From assembly GCF_004519295.1 (NCBI RefSeq), contig NZ_SOZH01000010.1:1-64000 (forward strand): a stretch of DNA of 64,000 nt, written 5' to 3'. Positions 9,004 to 17,287 of the stretch are shown piece by piece. Both the position numbers and the translations under genes were made by a program. Position 1 is the stretch's first letter, and every line of letters starts with the position of its first letter. The notes below the pieces were generated by a model that saw nothing but the letters and a program-made list of their open reading frames with translations, was not told where the DNA came from and did no database searches. The DNA is from Cellulosimicrobium funkei. GTDB taxonomy: Bacteria > Actinomycetota > Actinomycetes > Actinomycetales > Cellulomonadaceae.

Positions 9004-9009
9004 TAAGGT
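9004..9009 (+). promoter_or_regulatory. -10 hexamer of a probable leaderless promoter (fgd-cofE)
   Basis: TAAGGT is followed by six bases and then the ATG at 9016. No ribosome binding site is seen. This is the likely promoter of the two-gene fgd-cofE operon. Confidence 0.5.
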
Positions 9010-9015
9010 CGGCCC

Positions 9016-10014
9016 ATGGGTCTGACGATCGGCTACGCCGCCATGCTCGAGCAGTTCCACCCGACCGAGGCCGTCGCGCTCTCGGCCTACGCGGAGGAGC
9101 ACGGCTTCTCCGGGACCATGGCGGCCGACCACTTCCAGCCGTGGGTCCCGGCGCAGGGCGAGTCGTCGTTCGTGTGGAACGTGCTCACGGCGCTCGGCGA
9201 GCGGACCCGGGGCGACCTGGGCCCCGGGGTCACCGCGCCGACGTTCCGCTGGCACCCCGCGATGGTCGCCCAGGCGTCGGCGACGCTCGCCGCGATGTAC
9301 CCCGGCCGGCACTGGCTCGGGCTCGGCTCCGGGGAGGCGCTCAACGAGCACGTCGTCGCGGGCTACTGGCCCGAGGCGCCCGAGCGCATCAACCGCATGT
9401 TCGAGGCGATCGACGTCATCAAGAAGCTGTTCCAGTCCGGGCTCGACAACAAGGACGTCAAGCACTCCGGGCAGTTCTACAAGATGGAGTCCACGCGGCT
9501 GTGGACCATGCCCGAGGTCGCCCCCGAGATCCTCGTCGCGACCGCCGGCCCCGTGACCGCGAAGCGCGCGGGCCGCCACGCCGACGGCCTCATCACCGTG
9601 GGAGCGCCGCTCGAGAAGATCTCCATGCTGTTCGGCAAGTTCGACGACGGCGTGCGCGAGTCCGGCCGCGACCCCGAGGCGATGCCCAAGGTGCTCCAGC
9701 TCCACCTCTCCTGGGCCGCGACCGACGAGGAGGCGCTCGCGAACGCGATGACCGAGTGGCCGAACGGCGGCATGAAGTTCCCCAAGGCGGACATCCGCTC
9801 GCCGCACGACTTCGAGCAGATGGCCAAGCTCGTGCGCCCGGAGGACTTCGAGGGTCGCATGGTCATCTCCGCCGACCCGGACGAGCACCGCGCGTACATC
9901 CAGAAGTTCGTCGACCTCGGGTTCGACCGCATCTACCTGCACAACGTGGGCCGCAACCAGCGCGAGTGGATCGAGGTCTTCGGCCGCGAGGTGCTCCCGA
10001 AGCTCACGCGATGA
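9016..10014 (+). CDS. fgd: F420-dependent glucose-6-phosphate dehydrogenase
   Basis: The 332-residue protein is a luciferase-like (TIM-barrel) F420 enzyme of the Fgd1 type. Fgd1 oxidises glucose 6-phosphate to 6-phosphogluconolactone and reduces coenzyme F420 to F420H2. Segments typical of the family are [20 protein letters not shown] near residue 37, [14 protein letters not shown] near 75, [13 protein letters not shown] near 108, and [18 protein letters not shown] near 175. The length equals that of mycobacterial Fgd1. It overlaps cofE by four bases, so reduction of F420 and its tail extension are encoded together. Translation probably starts at the 5' end of a leaderless mRNA. Several likely F420H2 users lie within 9 kb. 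Confidence 0.92.
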   Translation: MGLTIGYAAMLEQFHPTEAVALSAYAEEHGFSGTMAADHFQPWVPAQGESSFVWNVLTALGERTRGDLGPGVTAPTFRWHPAMVAQASATLAAMYPGRHWLGLGSGEALNEHVVAGYWPEAPERINRMFEAIDVIKKLFQSGLDNKDVKHSGQFYKMESTRLWTMPEVAPEILVATAGPVTAKRAGRHADGLITVGAPLEKISMLFGKFDDGVRESGRDPEAMPKVLQLHLSWAATDEEALANAMTEWPNGGMKFPKADIRSPHDFEQMAKLVRPEDFEGRMVISADPDEHRAYIQKFVDLGFDRIYLHNVGRNQREWIEVFGREVLPKLTR

Positions 10015-10934
10015 GCGAGCACGACACCGCACCCGGCGGGCCCGACGGCGGCGCGGGCCCCGACCGGTCCGCGCGCCTCACGGTGTGGGCGCCCGAGGGC
10101 CTCGGCGAGGTCCGTCCGGGCGACGACCTCGCCGCGCTCGTGGGCGACCTGCTCGCGAGCGAGGCGCTCGCGGAGGGCGACGTCGTCGTCGTGACGAGCA
10201 AGGTCGTCTCGAAGGCCGAGGGTCGCGTCGTGGCCGCGGCGGACCGCGAGCAGGCGATCACGGACGAGACGGTGCGCGTGGTCGCGACGCGCGAGCGTCC
10301 CGGGCAGCCGCCGCTGCGCATCGTCGAGAACCGGCTCGGCCTCGTCATGGCCGCGGCGGGCGTCGACGCGTCGAACACCCCGGAGGGCACGGTCCTGCTG
10401 CTCCCGCTCGACCCCGACGCCTCCGCGCGGGGGCTGCGGGGCGCGCTCCGCGAGCGGTTCGGCCTCGACCGGCTGGGCGTCGTCGTGACGGACACCTCCG
10501 GCCGGGCGTGGCGCGACGGCCTCGTCGACATCGGCATCGGGGCCGCCGGGGTCGTCGTCGCGGAGGACCTGCGCGGCGGCGTGGACTCCCACGGGCGGCC
10601 GCTGTCGGTCACCGTGACCGCCGTCGTCGACGAGGTGGCGGCCGCGAGCGAGCTCGTGCGCGGCAAGGCGGCGGGGCGGCCCGTCGCCGTGGTGCGCGGG
10701 CTCGGGCGGTACGTCGGGAGCGAGGACGGTCCGGGCGCCCGCGTGCTCGTGCGCGGCTCGGGCGACGACCTGTTCCGCGAGGGCAGCGCCGAGGCGTACG
10801 CCCGCGGGCAGGCCGACGCCCGCCGCGACCAGGAGGGCGACGCCGCGCGGGAGGCCGCGTACGCCGACGGCTACCGCGCCGGGTTCGCCGAGGGGTACCG
10901 CGAGGGCTCCGGGAACGAGCCGGTCGCGGACTGA
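10011..10934 (+). CDS. cofE: Coenzyme F420-0:L-glutamate ligase
   Basis: This 307-residue protein matches CofE, the GTP-dependent ligase that adds gamma-linked glutamates to F420-0. Core segments include [17 protein letters not shown] near residue 60, [20 protein letters not shown] near 103, and [19 protein letters not shown] near 160. It is longer than the catalytic core (about 250 residues) because of an extra charged tail after about residue 255, rich in Ala, Arg and Tyr with repeats such as [16 protein letters not shown]. It lacks the nitroreductase-like domain fused in mycobacterial FbiB. Its ATG overlaps the stop of fgd as ATGA, so the two are translationally coupled. Function of the tail is unknown. 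Confidence 0.9.
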   Translation: MSEHDTAPGGPDGGAGPDRSARLTVWAPEGLGEVRPGDDLAALVGDLLASEALAEGDVVVVTSKVVSKAEGRVVAAADREQAITDETVRVVATRERPGQPPLRIVENRLGLVMAAAGVDASNTPEGTVLLLPLDPDASARGLRGALRERFGLDRLGVVVTDTSGRAWRDGLVDIGIGAAGVVVAEDLRGGVDSHGRPLSVTVTAVVDEVAAASELVRGKAAGRPVAVVRGLGRYVGSEDGPGARVLVRGSGDDLFREGSAEAYARGQADARRDQEGDAAREAAYADGYRAGFAEGYREGSGNEPVAD

Positions 10935-10988
10935 GGCGGGGTGCTTCCGCGGCGGCGAAACCCCTGGCGCGCGCCCCGTCGTCGTCGC

Positions 10989-10994
10989 TAGCCT
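10989..10994 (+). promoter_or_regulatory. -10 hexamer of a probable leaderless promoter
   Basis: TAGCCT followed by six bases and the ATG at 11001. No Shine-Dalgarno sequence is present. Confidence 0.45.
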
Positions 10995-11000
10995 GCCCGG

Positions 11001-11390
11001 ATGCTCCCCTCCGACTGGATCGCGCACCGCCGCCCCGACGACCGCGAGCACGTGGGCTGGATCCGTCCCGAGGGCGACGCCTGGGTGGCCGTGTCGCTGC
11101 TCGGGCACGAGCTCACCGGACCGGTCGACTGGCTCGAGGCCGAGGAGGCGCTCGACGCGAGCAGCCTCGCGTGGCTCGCCGACGTCTGGATGCTCGAGCA
11201 GGACGACGCGCCGCCGCTGCGGGTCCGGCTCGTCGAGGTCACGCCGGACGGCGTCGTCGTGCAGACGGACGACTTCGGGGCGATCGACGTCCCCGTCGAG
11301 CGCTACGACCTCCCGTGGCCGCCCCCGCCCACGCTGCGACCGCGCCGGCCCGACGACCCGGACGGCCGCGTCCTGTCGTCCCGACCCTGA
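11001..11390 (+). CDS. Conserved hypothetical protein, 129 aa
   Basis: I do not recognise a named family. The protein is acidic and Trp-rich (SDWIAHRR, GHELTGPVDWLEAEEAL, LAWLADVW, RYDLPWPPPP) and ends in a Pro/Arg-rich tail. There is no signal peptide and no membrane segment. Strong actinobacterial codon bias and a -10 hexamer with leaderless spacing support it as a real gene. It lies between cofE and a convergent VOC-family gene. No function is proposed. Confidence 0.65.
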   Translation: MLPSDWIAHRRPDDREHVGWIRPEGDAWVAVSLLGHELTGPVDWLEAEEALDASSLAWLADVWMLEQDDAPPLRVRLVEVTPDGVVVQTDDFGAIDVPVERYDLPWPPPPTLRPRRPDDPDGRVLSSRP

Positions 11391-11418
11391 CGGCCGTGCG
11401 GCTGCGCGCCGCGCGCGG

Positions 11419-11784
11419 TCAGCCCGCGTCCGTCGTGCCTTCGTAGAGGCCGATCTGGTTCCCGTCGGCGTCCTCGAACGCGGCCCACCACGAGGTGGGG
11501 CTGATCTGCGACTTCTCCAGCACGACGCGCCCGCCGAGCTCACGGACCTTGGCGAGCGTCTCCTCGATGGAGTCGACCTCGACGTAGCTGCGCGGGCTTG
11601 TGAAGCCCTCGGAACGTGGGGCGAGGCCGCCGCCGCTGATCTTGTTCGGGGCCTGCCACATGGGGTAGCCCTCGAAGCCGGGAACCTCCGCGATCTGCCA
11701 GCCGAAGAGCTCGCCGTAGAACTGCGTGGCCCTGCCGTTGTCGCTCACCGGGATGTCGATGTGCGTGATGTCTCCGTGCGCCAT
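11419..11784 (-). CDS. VOC superfamily (glyoxalase/bleomycin-resistance-like) protein
   Basis: The 121-residue protein is a two-module VOC fold. It shows ITHIDIPVSDNGRATQFYGELFGWQ at the first module (quoted in part: the DIPVSD...FYGELFGW pattern) and a second half with FEDADGNQIGLYEG. The putative metal ligands are His near residue 8 and Glu near 115. Members of this group often act as lyases, dioxygenases or resistance proteins, but the substrate is not evident. GGAGG lies six to seven bases before the ATG at 11784, which decides this start over the longer in-frame option. It appears to be a single-gene unit. Confidence 0.85.
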   Translation of the reverse strand: MAHGDITHIDIPVSDNGRATQFYGELFGWQIAEVPGFEGYPMWQAPNKISGGGLAPRSEGFTSPRSYVEVDSIEETLAKVRELGGRVVLEKSQISPTSWWAAFEDADGNQIGLYEGTTDAG

Positions 11785-11885
11785 GGTTCCTCCCCGTGCC
11801 GGTGACGGGCGGACACCCGCCGAGCACCAGCCTAGGGACGGCGGTGCCGCGCGCACCAGGGCCCGGCCGGACCGTGCGACCGGGG

Positions 11886-13097
11886 TCAGCGCTCGTCCGG
11901 CGCCGGGGAGCGCTCGACGGCGGAACCCTCAGGCTCCACCTGAGGGTCGGCCTCGGGGTCCGCGGGCTCCGACGGAGCGGCGTCGTCCCCGTCCGGTACG
12001 GCGTCGGCGGCGGGAAGGGAGTCCGTGCCGCGCAGGTCCTCGGCGGGCCGCGGCGCGTCGTCGCCGGAGAGCCACCGCAGCCAGCCCGAGCCCGGGTCGG
12101 GCTCCAGCACGAGCGCCCGGACGAGCAGCGTGAGCGGGATCGCGAGGATCGCCCCGAGCGGCCCGATGACGAACGTCCAGAAGACGACGGACACGAAGCT
12201 CAACGTGAGGCTGAGGTTCACCGCGTCGGCGACGAACTTCGGCTGGACGAGCACCTGGAGCACGACGTTCACCACGCAGTAGACCGCGACGACGGCGAGC
12301 GCGAGCTGCCAGCCCCCGACCACGAACGCCATGACGACGGGCGGCACGAGCCCCAGGACGAAGCCGATGTTCGGGATGAAGTTCGTGACGAACGCGAGGA
12401 TCGCCCACACGGTCGGGGCCGGGACCGACAGGAGCCACAGGGCGACGCCGTCGATCACGGCGACGACCGCGCCGAACGACGCGTTGACCACGAAGTAGCG
12501 CCGCACCCCGCCGCTGAACCGGGTCGCCCGGTCGACCGTCGCGGCGCGCTCGGCGCCGAACACCGAGCCGGCGGTGGAGTACCGCGCGGCGTCGGCGGCC
12601 ATGAAGATCGCGTAGGCGAGCACGAAGAAGAACGCGGTCGCGATGCCCAGGGCCATGCCGGACACGTTGCCCGCGAGGCTGACGACGCGTCCCGGGTCGA
12701 GCCACGACGTGGCCGCCTCGGCGATGTCCGTGTCGATGCCGACCGCGGCGAGCTGGTCCACCACGTCGTCGACCGCGCGCACGAGGGCGGGGAGATACTC
12801 GCGGACGAGATCCACGAACCGGACGCCCGCGAACGCGAGCATAGCGACGAGCGCCGCGAGGATGAGGTACGCGACCGTGACGACGGCGGACGTCGCGGCC
12901 CACCGCGGCCAGCCCCGACGCTCCAGGGGGAAGCGCACGGGGTGGCAGATGATGACGATGACCGCCGCGAGGAACATCGGGGCGAGGACCTCGCGGGCGG
13001 CGTGGACCCCGGCGAGGACGACGACGCCGGCGGCGAGGGCCAGGAGCGTGCGCGTGGCGGGAGGGAGCCCCGGGGCGGGAGGCGTCGTCGTGGTCAC
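11886..13097 (-). CDS. AI-2E family transporter (UPF0118 permease)
   Basis: The 403-residue membrane protein belongs to the AI-2 exporter/Na+-H+ antiporter-like permease family. Hydrophobic segments begin around residues 15, 40 and 68, and a long central loop separates them from the C-terminal membrane block at about 145-325. The block includes NFIPNIGFVLGLVPPVVMAF and the family-typical GAILAIPLTLL near residue 310. The final 75 residues are a soluble Asp/Glu/Pro-rich tail. The GTG at 13097 is preceded by TATCGT and six bases, consistent with leaderless transcription. Whether it exports AI-2 or another solute cannot be told from sequence. Confidence 0.87.
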   Translation of the reverse strand: MTTTTPPAPGLPPATRTLLALAAGVVVLAGVHAAREVLAPMFLAAVIVIICHPVRFPLERRGWPRWAATSAVVTVAYLILAALVAMLAFAGVRFVDLVREYLPALVRAVDDVVDQLAAVGIDTDIAEAATSWLDPGRVVSLAGNVSGMALGIATAFFFVLAYAIFMAADAARYSTAGSVFGAERAATVDRATRFSGGVRRYFVVNASFGAVVAVIDGVALWLLSVPAPTVWAILAFVTNFIPNIGFVLGLVPPVVMAFVVGGWQLALAVVAVYCVVNVVLQVLVQPKFVADAVNLSLTLSFVSVVFWTFVIGPLGAILAIPLTLLVRALVLEPDPGSGWLRWLSGDDAPRPAEDLRGTDSLPAADAVPDGDDAAPSEPADPEADPQVEPEGSAVERSPAPDER

Positions 13098-13103
13098 GCG
13101 CCG

Positions 13104-13109
13104 ACGATA
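13104..13109 (-). promoter_or_regulatory. -10 hexamer of a probable leaderless promoter (AI-2E permease)
   Basis: Read on the minus strand, TATCGT is followed by six bases and the GTG start at 13097. The same hexamer and spacing occur before the phosphoesterase gene at 14221. Confidence 0.45.
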
Positions 13110-13158
13110 ACCGCCGGGGTGCGTCGCGCACCCGGGCGTCCGCGCGCGGCGCGGCGGG

Positions 13159-13752
13159 TCAGCCCTTCGCGGCCTTGGCGGCGGCCTTCTGGGCCTTCTT
13201 GAACGTGCGCACCTCGGCGAGCGACTCGGGGCTCGTGACGTCGGCGATGGACCGGCGGGAGCCCTCGTCCCCGTAGTGGCCGGCGGCCTCGCGCCACCCC
13301 GCGGGCCGCACGCCCCGCTGCTTGCCCAGGAGCGCGAGGAAGATGCGCGCCTTCTGGTCGCCGAACCCGGGCAGCGCCCGCAGGCGCGCGAGCACCTCCT
13401 CGCCCGTCGGCTCGCCGTCCGCGCCCGGCGCGGTCCAGATCCGGGTCGCGTCGCTGTCGTACTCGTCGACGACGACGCGCGCGAGCTCCTGCACCCGGCC
13501 GGCCATCGAACGCCCGTAGCGGTGGATCGCGGGCGGCGTCGTGGCGAGCGTGACGAACGCGTCGGGGTCGGTGTCCGCGACGGTGCGCGGGTCGATCGAG
13601 CCGAGGCGGTCGCGGATCTTGCGGGGCCCGGCGAACGCGTGCTCCATCGGGTACTGCTGGTCGAGCAGCATCCCCACGAGGAGCGCGAACGCGTCGTCGC
13701 TGAGCAGCGCGTCCGCGTCGGGGTCGCCGGTGATCCAGAGCTGGTCGGTCAT
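13159..13752 (-). CDS. HhH-GPD-type base excision DNA repair family protein
   Basis: The 197-residue protein has the helix-hairpin-helix DNA-binding pattern LRALPGFGDQKARIFLALLG near residues 125-145. Its N-terminal helical region contains LLVGMLLDQQYPMEHAFAGP, as in actinobacterial HhH-GPD repair proteins. These resemble EndoIII/AlkA-type glycosylases and lack the iron-sulfur cluster. A Lys/Ala-rich tail (AQKAAAKAAKG) closes the protein. It starts seven bases after the stop of the DDN-like reductase gene on the same strand, so the two probably share a transcript. The lesion it recognises is unknown. Confidence 0.83.
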   Translation of the reverse strand: MTDQLWITGDPDADALLSDDAFALLVGMLLDQQYPMEHAFAGPRKIRDRLGSIDPRTVADTDPDAFVTLATTPPAIHRYGRSMAGRVQELARVVVDEYDSDATRIWTAPGADGEPTGEEVLARLRALPGFGDQKARIFLALLGKQRGVRPAGWREAAGHYGDEGSRRSIADVTSPESLAEVRTFKKAQKAAAKAAKG

Positions 13753-13759
13753 GCCCCCA

Positions 13760-14182
13760 TCATGGCAGCCGGCCGCCGGGTGCCCGGCGCGGCCGTCCGG
13801 TCCGGAACTCGTCGACGCCCGCGCGCCGCAGGACCGCGCTCGTCCAGCCGGGCAGGAGCCGCAGGCCGTCCGCGCCGGTCACGCGACGCACGTCGTCGAC
13901 GACGTACTCCACGCCGCGCCGCTCGAGGACGAACTCCCCGGCCGCCTCGACGTTGCGGACCCAGTCCACGTCGGGGCCGTACGTGAGGGCGAACGCGACG
14001 CGGACCGGACCGGTCGGGTCGTCGCGGTAGGCGAACGCGAAGACCGGGGTGCGGTACTCCCGCCCGCTGCGCCGCCCGACGTGGCGGACGACGGCCATCG
14101 GCCCGACGCCCGTCGCGACGCGAAGCATGACGGGGTTGAGGAAGCGCCTGTTGCTGCGGGTCACCCAGCTCGGGATCGGCAT
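13760..14182 (-). CDS. Deazaflavin (F420)-dependent nitroreductase/quinone reductase family protein
   Basis: The 140-residue protein is a small split-beta-barrel member of the DDN/F420H2-quinone reductase family. Its N-terminal MPIPSWVTRSNRRFLNPV and the strand MAVVRHVGRRSGREYRTPV are typical, followed by TYGPDVDWVRNVEAAGEFVLERRG. In the family this segment lines the F420H2 site. Natural substrates are unknown; mycobacterial relatives reduce quinones and nitro compounds. It heads a two-gene unit with an HhH-GPD protein and lies among fgd, cofE and a PPOX/F420 gene, which supports the use of F420. It is divergent from the phosphoesterase gene, with 50 bases between starts. Confidence 0.85.
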   Translation of the reverse strand: MPIPSWVTRSNRRFLNPVMLRVATGVGPMAVVRHVGRRSGREYRTPVFAFAYRDDPTGPVRVAFALTYGPDVDWVRNVEAAGEFVLERRGVEYVVDDVRRVTGADGLRLLPGWTSAVLRRAGVDEFRTGRPRRAPGGRLP

Positions 14183-14220
14183 GGGCTCATCGTCACCCGG
14201 CGTGCCCCCGGACCGCGACC

Positions 14221-14226
14221 TATCGT
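14221..14226 (+). promoter_or_regulatory. -10 hexamer of a probable leaderless promoter (phosphoesterase)
   Basis: TATCGT followed by six bases and the GTG start at 14233. No ribosome binding site is visible. Confidence 0.45.
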
Positions 14227-14232
14227 GGCGGC

Positions 14233-14736
14233 GTGCCCACCCGACTCCTCCTGCTCAGCGACACGCACGTCCCGGTCCGCGCCCGGGCGCTGCCCGACCA
14301 AGTGTGGCGCGCGGTCGACGACGCGGACGTCGTCGTGCACGCGGGCGACTGGGTGAGCGTCGACCTGCTCGACGCGCTGGAGGCGCGCGCGTCGCGCCTC
14401 GTCGGGGTGGCGGGCAACAACGACGGCCCCGACCTGCACGCGCGCCTGCCCGAGGTGGCGCGCACCACGGTCGAGGGGCTGCGGCTCGCCGTCGTGCACG
14501 AGACGGGCGGGAAGGACGGGCGCGAGCGTCGCGCCGACGCCGCGTTCCCCGACGTGGACGTGCTCGTGTTCGGGCACAGCCACATCCCCTGGGACACCAC
14601 GTCGCCGGGCGGCCTGCGCCTGCTCAACCCCGGATCGCCGACGGACCGCCGTCGGCAGCCGGTCGGGACGTTCCTCACGGCCGTCGTCGACGACGGCGCG
14701 CTGCGGGACCTCGAGCTCGTGCCCGTCGCGCGCTGA
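14233..14736 (+). CDS. Metallophosphoesterase, YfcE/MJ0936-type
   Basis: The 167-residue protein has the calcineurin-like metal-site motifs in order: LSDTHVP (D-x-H) near residue 8, VHAGDW (GD) near 38, GNNDGPD (GNxD) near 62, VHETG near 88, and FGHSHIPW (GHSH) near 115, then NPGSPTD. All ligands of a two-metal phosphodiesterase are present. The length is normal for the YfcE family. The substrate is probably a phosphodiester, but its identity is unknown. The GTG start has leaderless spacing from TATCGT. The gene converges on the AraC-type gene with a four-base gap. Confidence 0.88.
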   Translation: MPTRLLLLSDTHVPVRARALPDQVWRAVDDADVVVHAGDWVSVDLLDALEARASRLVGVAGNNDGPDLHARLPEVARTTVEGLRLAVVHETGGKDGRERRADAAFPDVDVLVFGHSHIPWDTTSPGGLRLLNPGSPTDRRRQPVGTFLTAVVDDGALRDLELVPVAR

Positions 14737-14740
14737 GTGC

Positions 14741-15689
14741 TCACGCCGCGCCGGCGCGCGCCCGGTGCACCGCCGGGCTCACGCCGCGCACGCGCTTGAA
14801 CGCGGCGCTCAGCGCGAACGGCGTCGCGTACCCGACGGCGCGCGCGACCGCGGCGAGCGTCGCGTCCGGCTCGAGGAGGAGGTCGGCGGCCAGGTCGAGC
14901 CGCCAGCCGGTGAGGTAGCCCATGGGCGGCTCGCCGACGAGCGCCGTGAAGCGGCGCGAGAACGCCGCCCGCGACAGCCCCACCTCCCGCGCGAGCGCGT
15001 CGAGGGTCCAGGCGCGCGCCGGGTCGTGGTGGATGAGCCGGAGCGCGGCCCCGACGACGGGGTCGGCGTCGGCGCGGTACCAGCCCGGCGCGTCGTCGCG
15101 CGAGAGCCACGTGCGCAGGCACGAGATGAGGAGGAGGTCGAGGAGGCGGTCGAGCACCGCCTCCTGGCCGGGGAGGTCCTGCACGACCTCCCGGGCGAGC
15201 ATCTCGACGAGCGTCCCGTCCACGTCCCCGCGGCGCAGGACCACGCGCTGGGGCAGGACGCGCAGCACCCGACGCCCGACCTCGCCGTCGAGCGGGTACG
15301 TGCCCGTGACGATGACGGTCTCGCCGTCCGGGTCGTTGCCCCACGACCGCACGCCGAGCACGGTCATGGGGGAGGGGCCGCCGTCGACCGCTCGGCACAT
15401 GTCGGACGCCGGGCCGACGACGACCTGGGGCGCCGTGGTCGGCGCGTCGGCGACGACGTAGTGGTCCGGGCCGCGCAGGAGCACGACGTCGCCCGCAGCG
15501 ACGTGCTCGCCCGGGTCGGACGACGTGCCCCCGGCCCCGGGGCCGACCCACCCGGACCCGCGCAGGACGGGGACGATCGTCAGCGGCGCCTCGTCCTCGA
15601 TGCATGCCCCACGGCGCGCGCAGGTGGCTCCGCAGGAGGAAGGCCCCGCGGGCGCGCGGCCCGTCGAGCAGCCCGGCGACGACGTCCAT
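14741..15689 (-). pseudogene. AraC-family transcriptional regulator with an apparent N-terminal frameshift
   Basis: The last 285 or so codons encode an intact cupin sensor domain (IEDEAPLTIVPVLRGSGW onward) and a C-terminal AraC helix-turn-helix (LDALAREVGLSRAAFSRRFT, then VARAVGYATPFALSAAFKR). The family's normal N-terminus, MDVVAGLLDGPRARGAFLLR, is present from the ATG at 15689, but in another frame. The frames meet near 15600, where the sequence reads APWGM-H and then resumes at IEDE. The span is 949 bases, one more than a multiple of three. An in-frame start at 15751 would give 336 codons with an unrelated N-terminus. This is either a real lesion or a base-calling error. The gene is divergent from the NmrA-like/DUF1772 pair, its likely target. 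Confidence 0.7.
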
Positions 15690-15820
15690 CGCGCCAGCGT
15701 ACGCCGGGGCGCGGCGAGACGATCGCGTATGCGCGCGAGCCGGTCGGCCATGGAACGTCTCGCGGCGCGGCGGTTGGGTGGGACTCGTACCGCTCCACCA
15801 CTCGCACCTCGGGAGACACC

Positions 15821-16756
15821 ATGCCTGCCTCGACCCCGCCCACCGCCGCCCCGTCGGCGGCGCCCGCCCGCACGTCGGCGCCGACCGCCGCACCGGCACC
15901 TGCGCCCGGGACCGTGCTCGTGCTCGGCGCGACCGGCAAGACCGGCCGCCGCGTCGCGGACCGGCTCGACGCGGCCGGCGTCCCCGTGCGCCGGGCGTCG
16001 CGCTCCGGCGACGTGCGCTTCGACTGGGACGACGACGCGACGTGGGAGCCCGCGCTCGCGGGCGCCGCGGCCGTGTACGTCGCGTACGCGCCCGACCTGG
16101 CGGTCCCCGGGGCCCCGGAGACCGTGGCCCGCCTCGCGGCCCGCGCGCACGACGCCGGCGCGCGCCGCCTCGTGCTGCTCTCGGGACGCGGCGAGGAGGA
16201 GGCGCAGCGCGCGGAGGAGCTCGTCGGCGCGGCGTTCCCGGCGCGCACGGTCGTGCGGTGCGCGTTCTTCGACCAGAACTTCAGCGAGAGCTTCCTCCTC
16301 GGGCCCGTGCTCGACGGCGTCCTCGCGCTCCCGGTCGACGACGTCGCGGAGCCGTTCGTCGACCTCGAGGACGTGGCCGACGTCGCGGTCGCGGCCCTCA
16401 CGGACGATGCCCTCGCGGGGCGCGTCCTCGAGCTCACCGGGCCGCGTGCGCTGACGTTCCACGAAGCGGTCGCGGAGATCGCCGCCGCGAGCGGGCGCGA
16501 CGTCCGCTACGAGCCCGTCCCCATGGAGGCGTTCGTCGCGGGCCTCGCTGCGGCCGGGCTGCCCGACGACGTCGTCGACCTCATGCGGTACCTCTTCACG
16601 GAGGTGCTCGACGGGCGCGGGACCCCCGTGGCCGACGGCGTCCGCGCCGCGCTCGGCCGCGAGCCGCGGGACTTCCACGAGTACGCGGCGCGCGAGGCGG
16701 GCGCGTGGGTCGCGGGCACCGGCGCCGGCACACGCACGGTGGAGACCGCGCCGTGA
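15821..16756 (+). CDS. NmrA-like NAD(P)-binding Rossmann-fold protein
   Basis: After a 28-residue Ala/Pro/Thr-rich leader, this 311-residue protein shows VLVLGATGKTGRRVADRL, the glycine-rich dinucleotide site of atypical SDR/NmrA proteins. YVAYAPDL and RRLVLLSGRGEE segments follow, then RTVVRCAFFDQNFSESFLL. The Tyr-x-x-x-Lys motif of classical SDRs is absent, as usual in NmrA-like proteins. These act as redox sensors or NAD(P)H-dependent reductases. Its stop overlaps the start of the DUF1772 gene by four bases. The divergent AraC-type gene is a likely local regulator. The substrate is unknown. Confidence 0.85.
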   Translation: MPASTPPTAAPSAAPARTSAPTAAPAPAPGTVLVLGATGKTGRRVADRLDAAGVPVRRASRSGDVRFDWDDDATWEPALAGAAAVYVAYAPDLAVPGAPETVARLAARAHDAGARRLVLLSGRGEEEAQRAEELVGAAFPARTVVRCAFFDQNFSESFLLGPVLDGVLALPVDDVAEPFVDLEDVADVAVAALTDDALAGRVLELTGPRALTFHEAVAEIAAASGRDVRYEPVPMEAFVAGLAAAGLPDDVVDLMRYLFTEVLDGRGTPVADGVRAALGREPRDFHEYAAREAGAWVAGTGAGTRTVETAP

Positions 16757-17220
16757 CCGCGTTCGCGACCCTCGTCGTGGCGGCCGCCGTCGCGACGGGG
16801 CTCGCGGGCGGGGTGCTCTTCGCGTTCTCGACGTTCGTGATGGGCGGGCTGCGCCGCCTCCCGCCGCGCGAGGGTGGCGCCGCGATGGTCGCGATCAACC
16901 GCGACGCGCTCCGGCCGCCGCTCCTGCTCCTGCTCGTCGCGAGCGTCCTGCTCCCCGCGGCGGCGGCCGTCGTCGGGCTCGTCGGCGGGGACTCCGGGGC
17001 GGGGCGGGCGCTCGCGGGCGCGGTCGTCGCGGTCGTCGGGATCCTCGGCGTGACGGCCGTGGGCAACGTCCCGCTCAATGAGCGGCTCGACGCCGCGGCC
17101 CGCGAGGGCGACCTGGCGGCGGCGTGGACGGCGTTCCTCCCGCGCTGGCTCGCGTGGAACCACGTGCGCACGGTGGCCGGCGCGGCGTCGAGTGCGCTGC
17201 TCGCCCTCGCGCTGGTCTGA
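16753..17220 (+). CDS. DUF1772 family membrane protein (anthrone oxygenase-like)
   Basis: The 155-residue protein has four hydrophobic helices, at about residues 5-30, 55-78, 85-108 and 135-155. The loop between helices 3 and 4 contains GNVPLNERLDAA, typical of DUF1772, and WLAWNHVRTVAG precedes the last helix. Fungal relatives act in anthrone oxidation, but the bacterial role is not established. The GTG start overlaps the NmrA-like stop as GTGA. This pairing of a Rossmann-fold protein with DUF1772 near an AraC regulator recurs in actinobacteria, in my recollection. Confidence 0.8.
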   Translation: MTAFATLVVAAAVATGLAGGVLFAFSTFVMGGLRRLPPREGGAAMVAINRDALRPPLLLLLVASVLLPAAAAVVGLVGGDSGAGRALAGAVVAVVGILGVTAVGNVPLNERLDAAAREGDLAAAWTAFLPRWLAWNHVRTVAGAASSALLALALV

Positions 17221-17238
17221 GGTGCGCGGGTGCCCGCG

Positions 17239-17276
17239 CCGGGTCCCGCCGCGGAATAGCCGCGGCCGGGACCCGG
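17239..17276 (+). terminator. Strong hairpin between DUF1772 and CoA-binding genes
   Basis: CCGGGTCCCG plus CCGCGG on the left pair with CCGCGG, one bulged C, and CGGGACCCGG on the right, around an AATAG loop. The 16-bp stem begins 18 bases after the DUF1772 stop. It should end the NmrA-DUF1772 transcript. Confidence 0.65.
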
Positions 17277-17287
17277 TTGCGCACGAC

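Noticed and set aside
15751-16678. Longer minus-strand extension of the AraC-type frame into the NmrA-like gene
   Set aside because: The NmrA-like protein on the plus strand is complete, and the extension has no matching domain.
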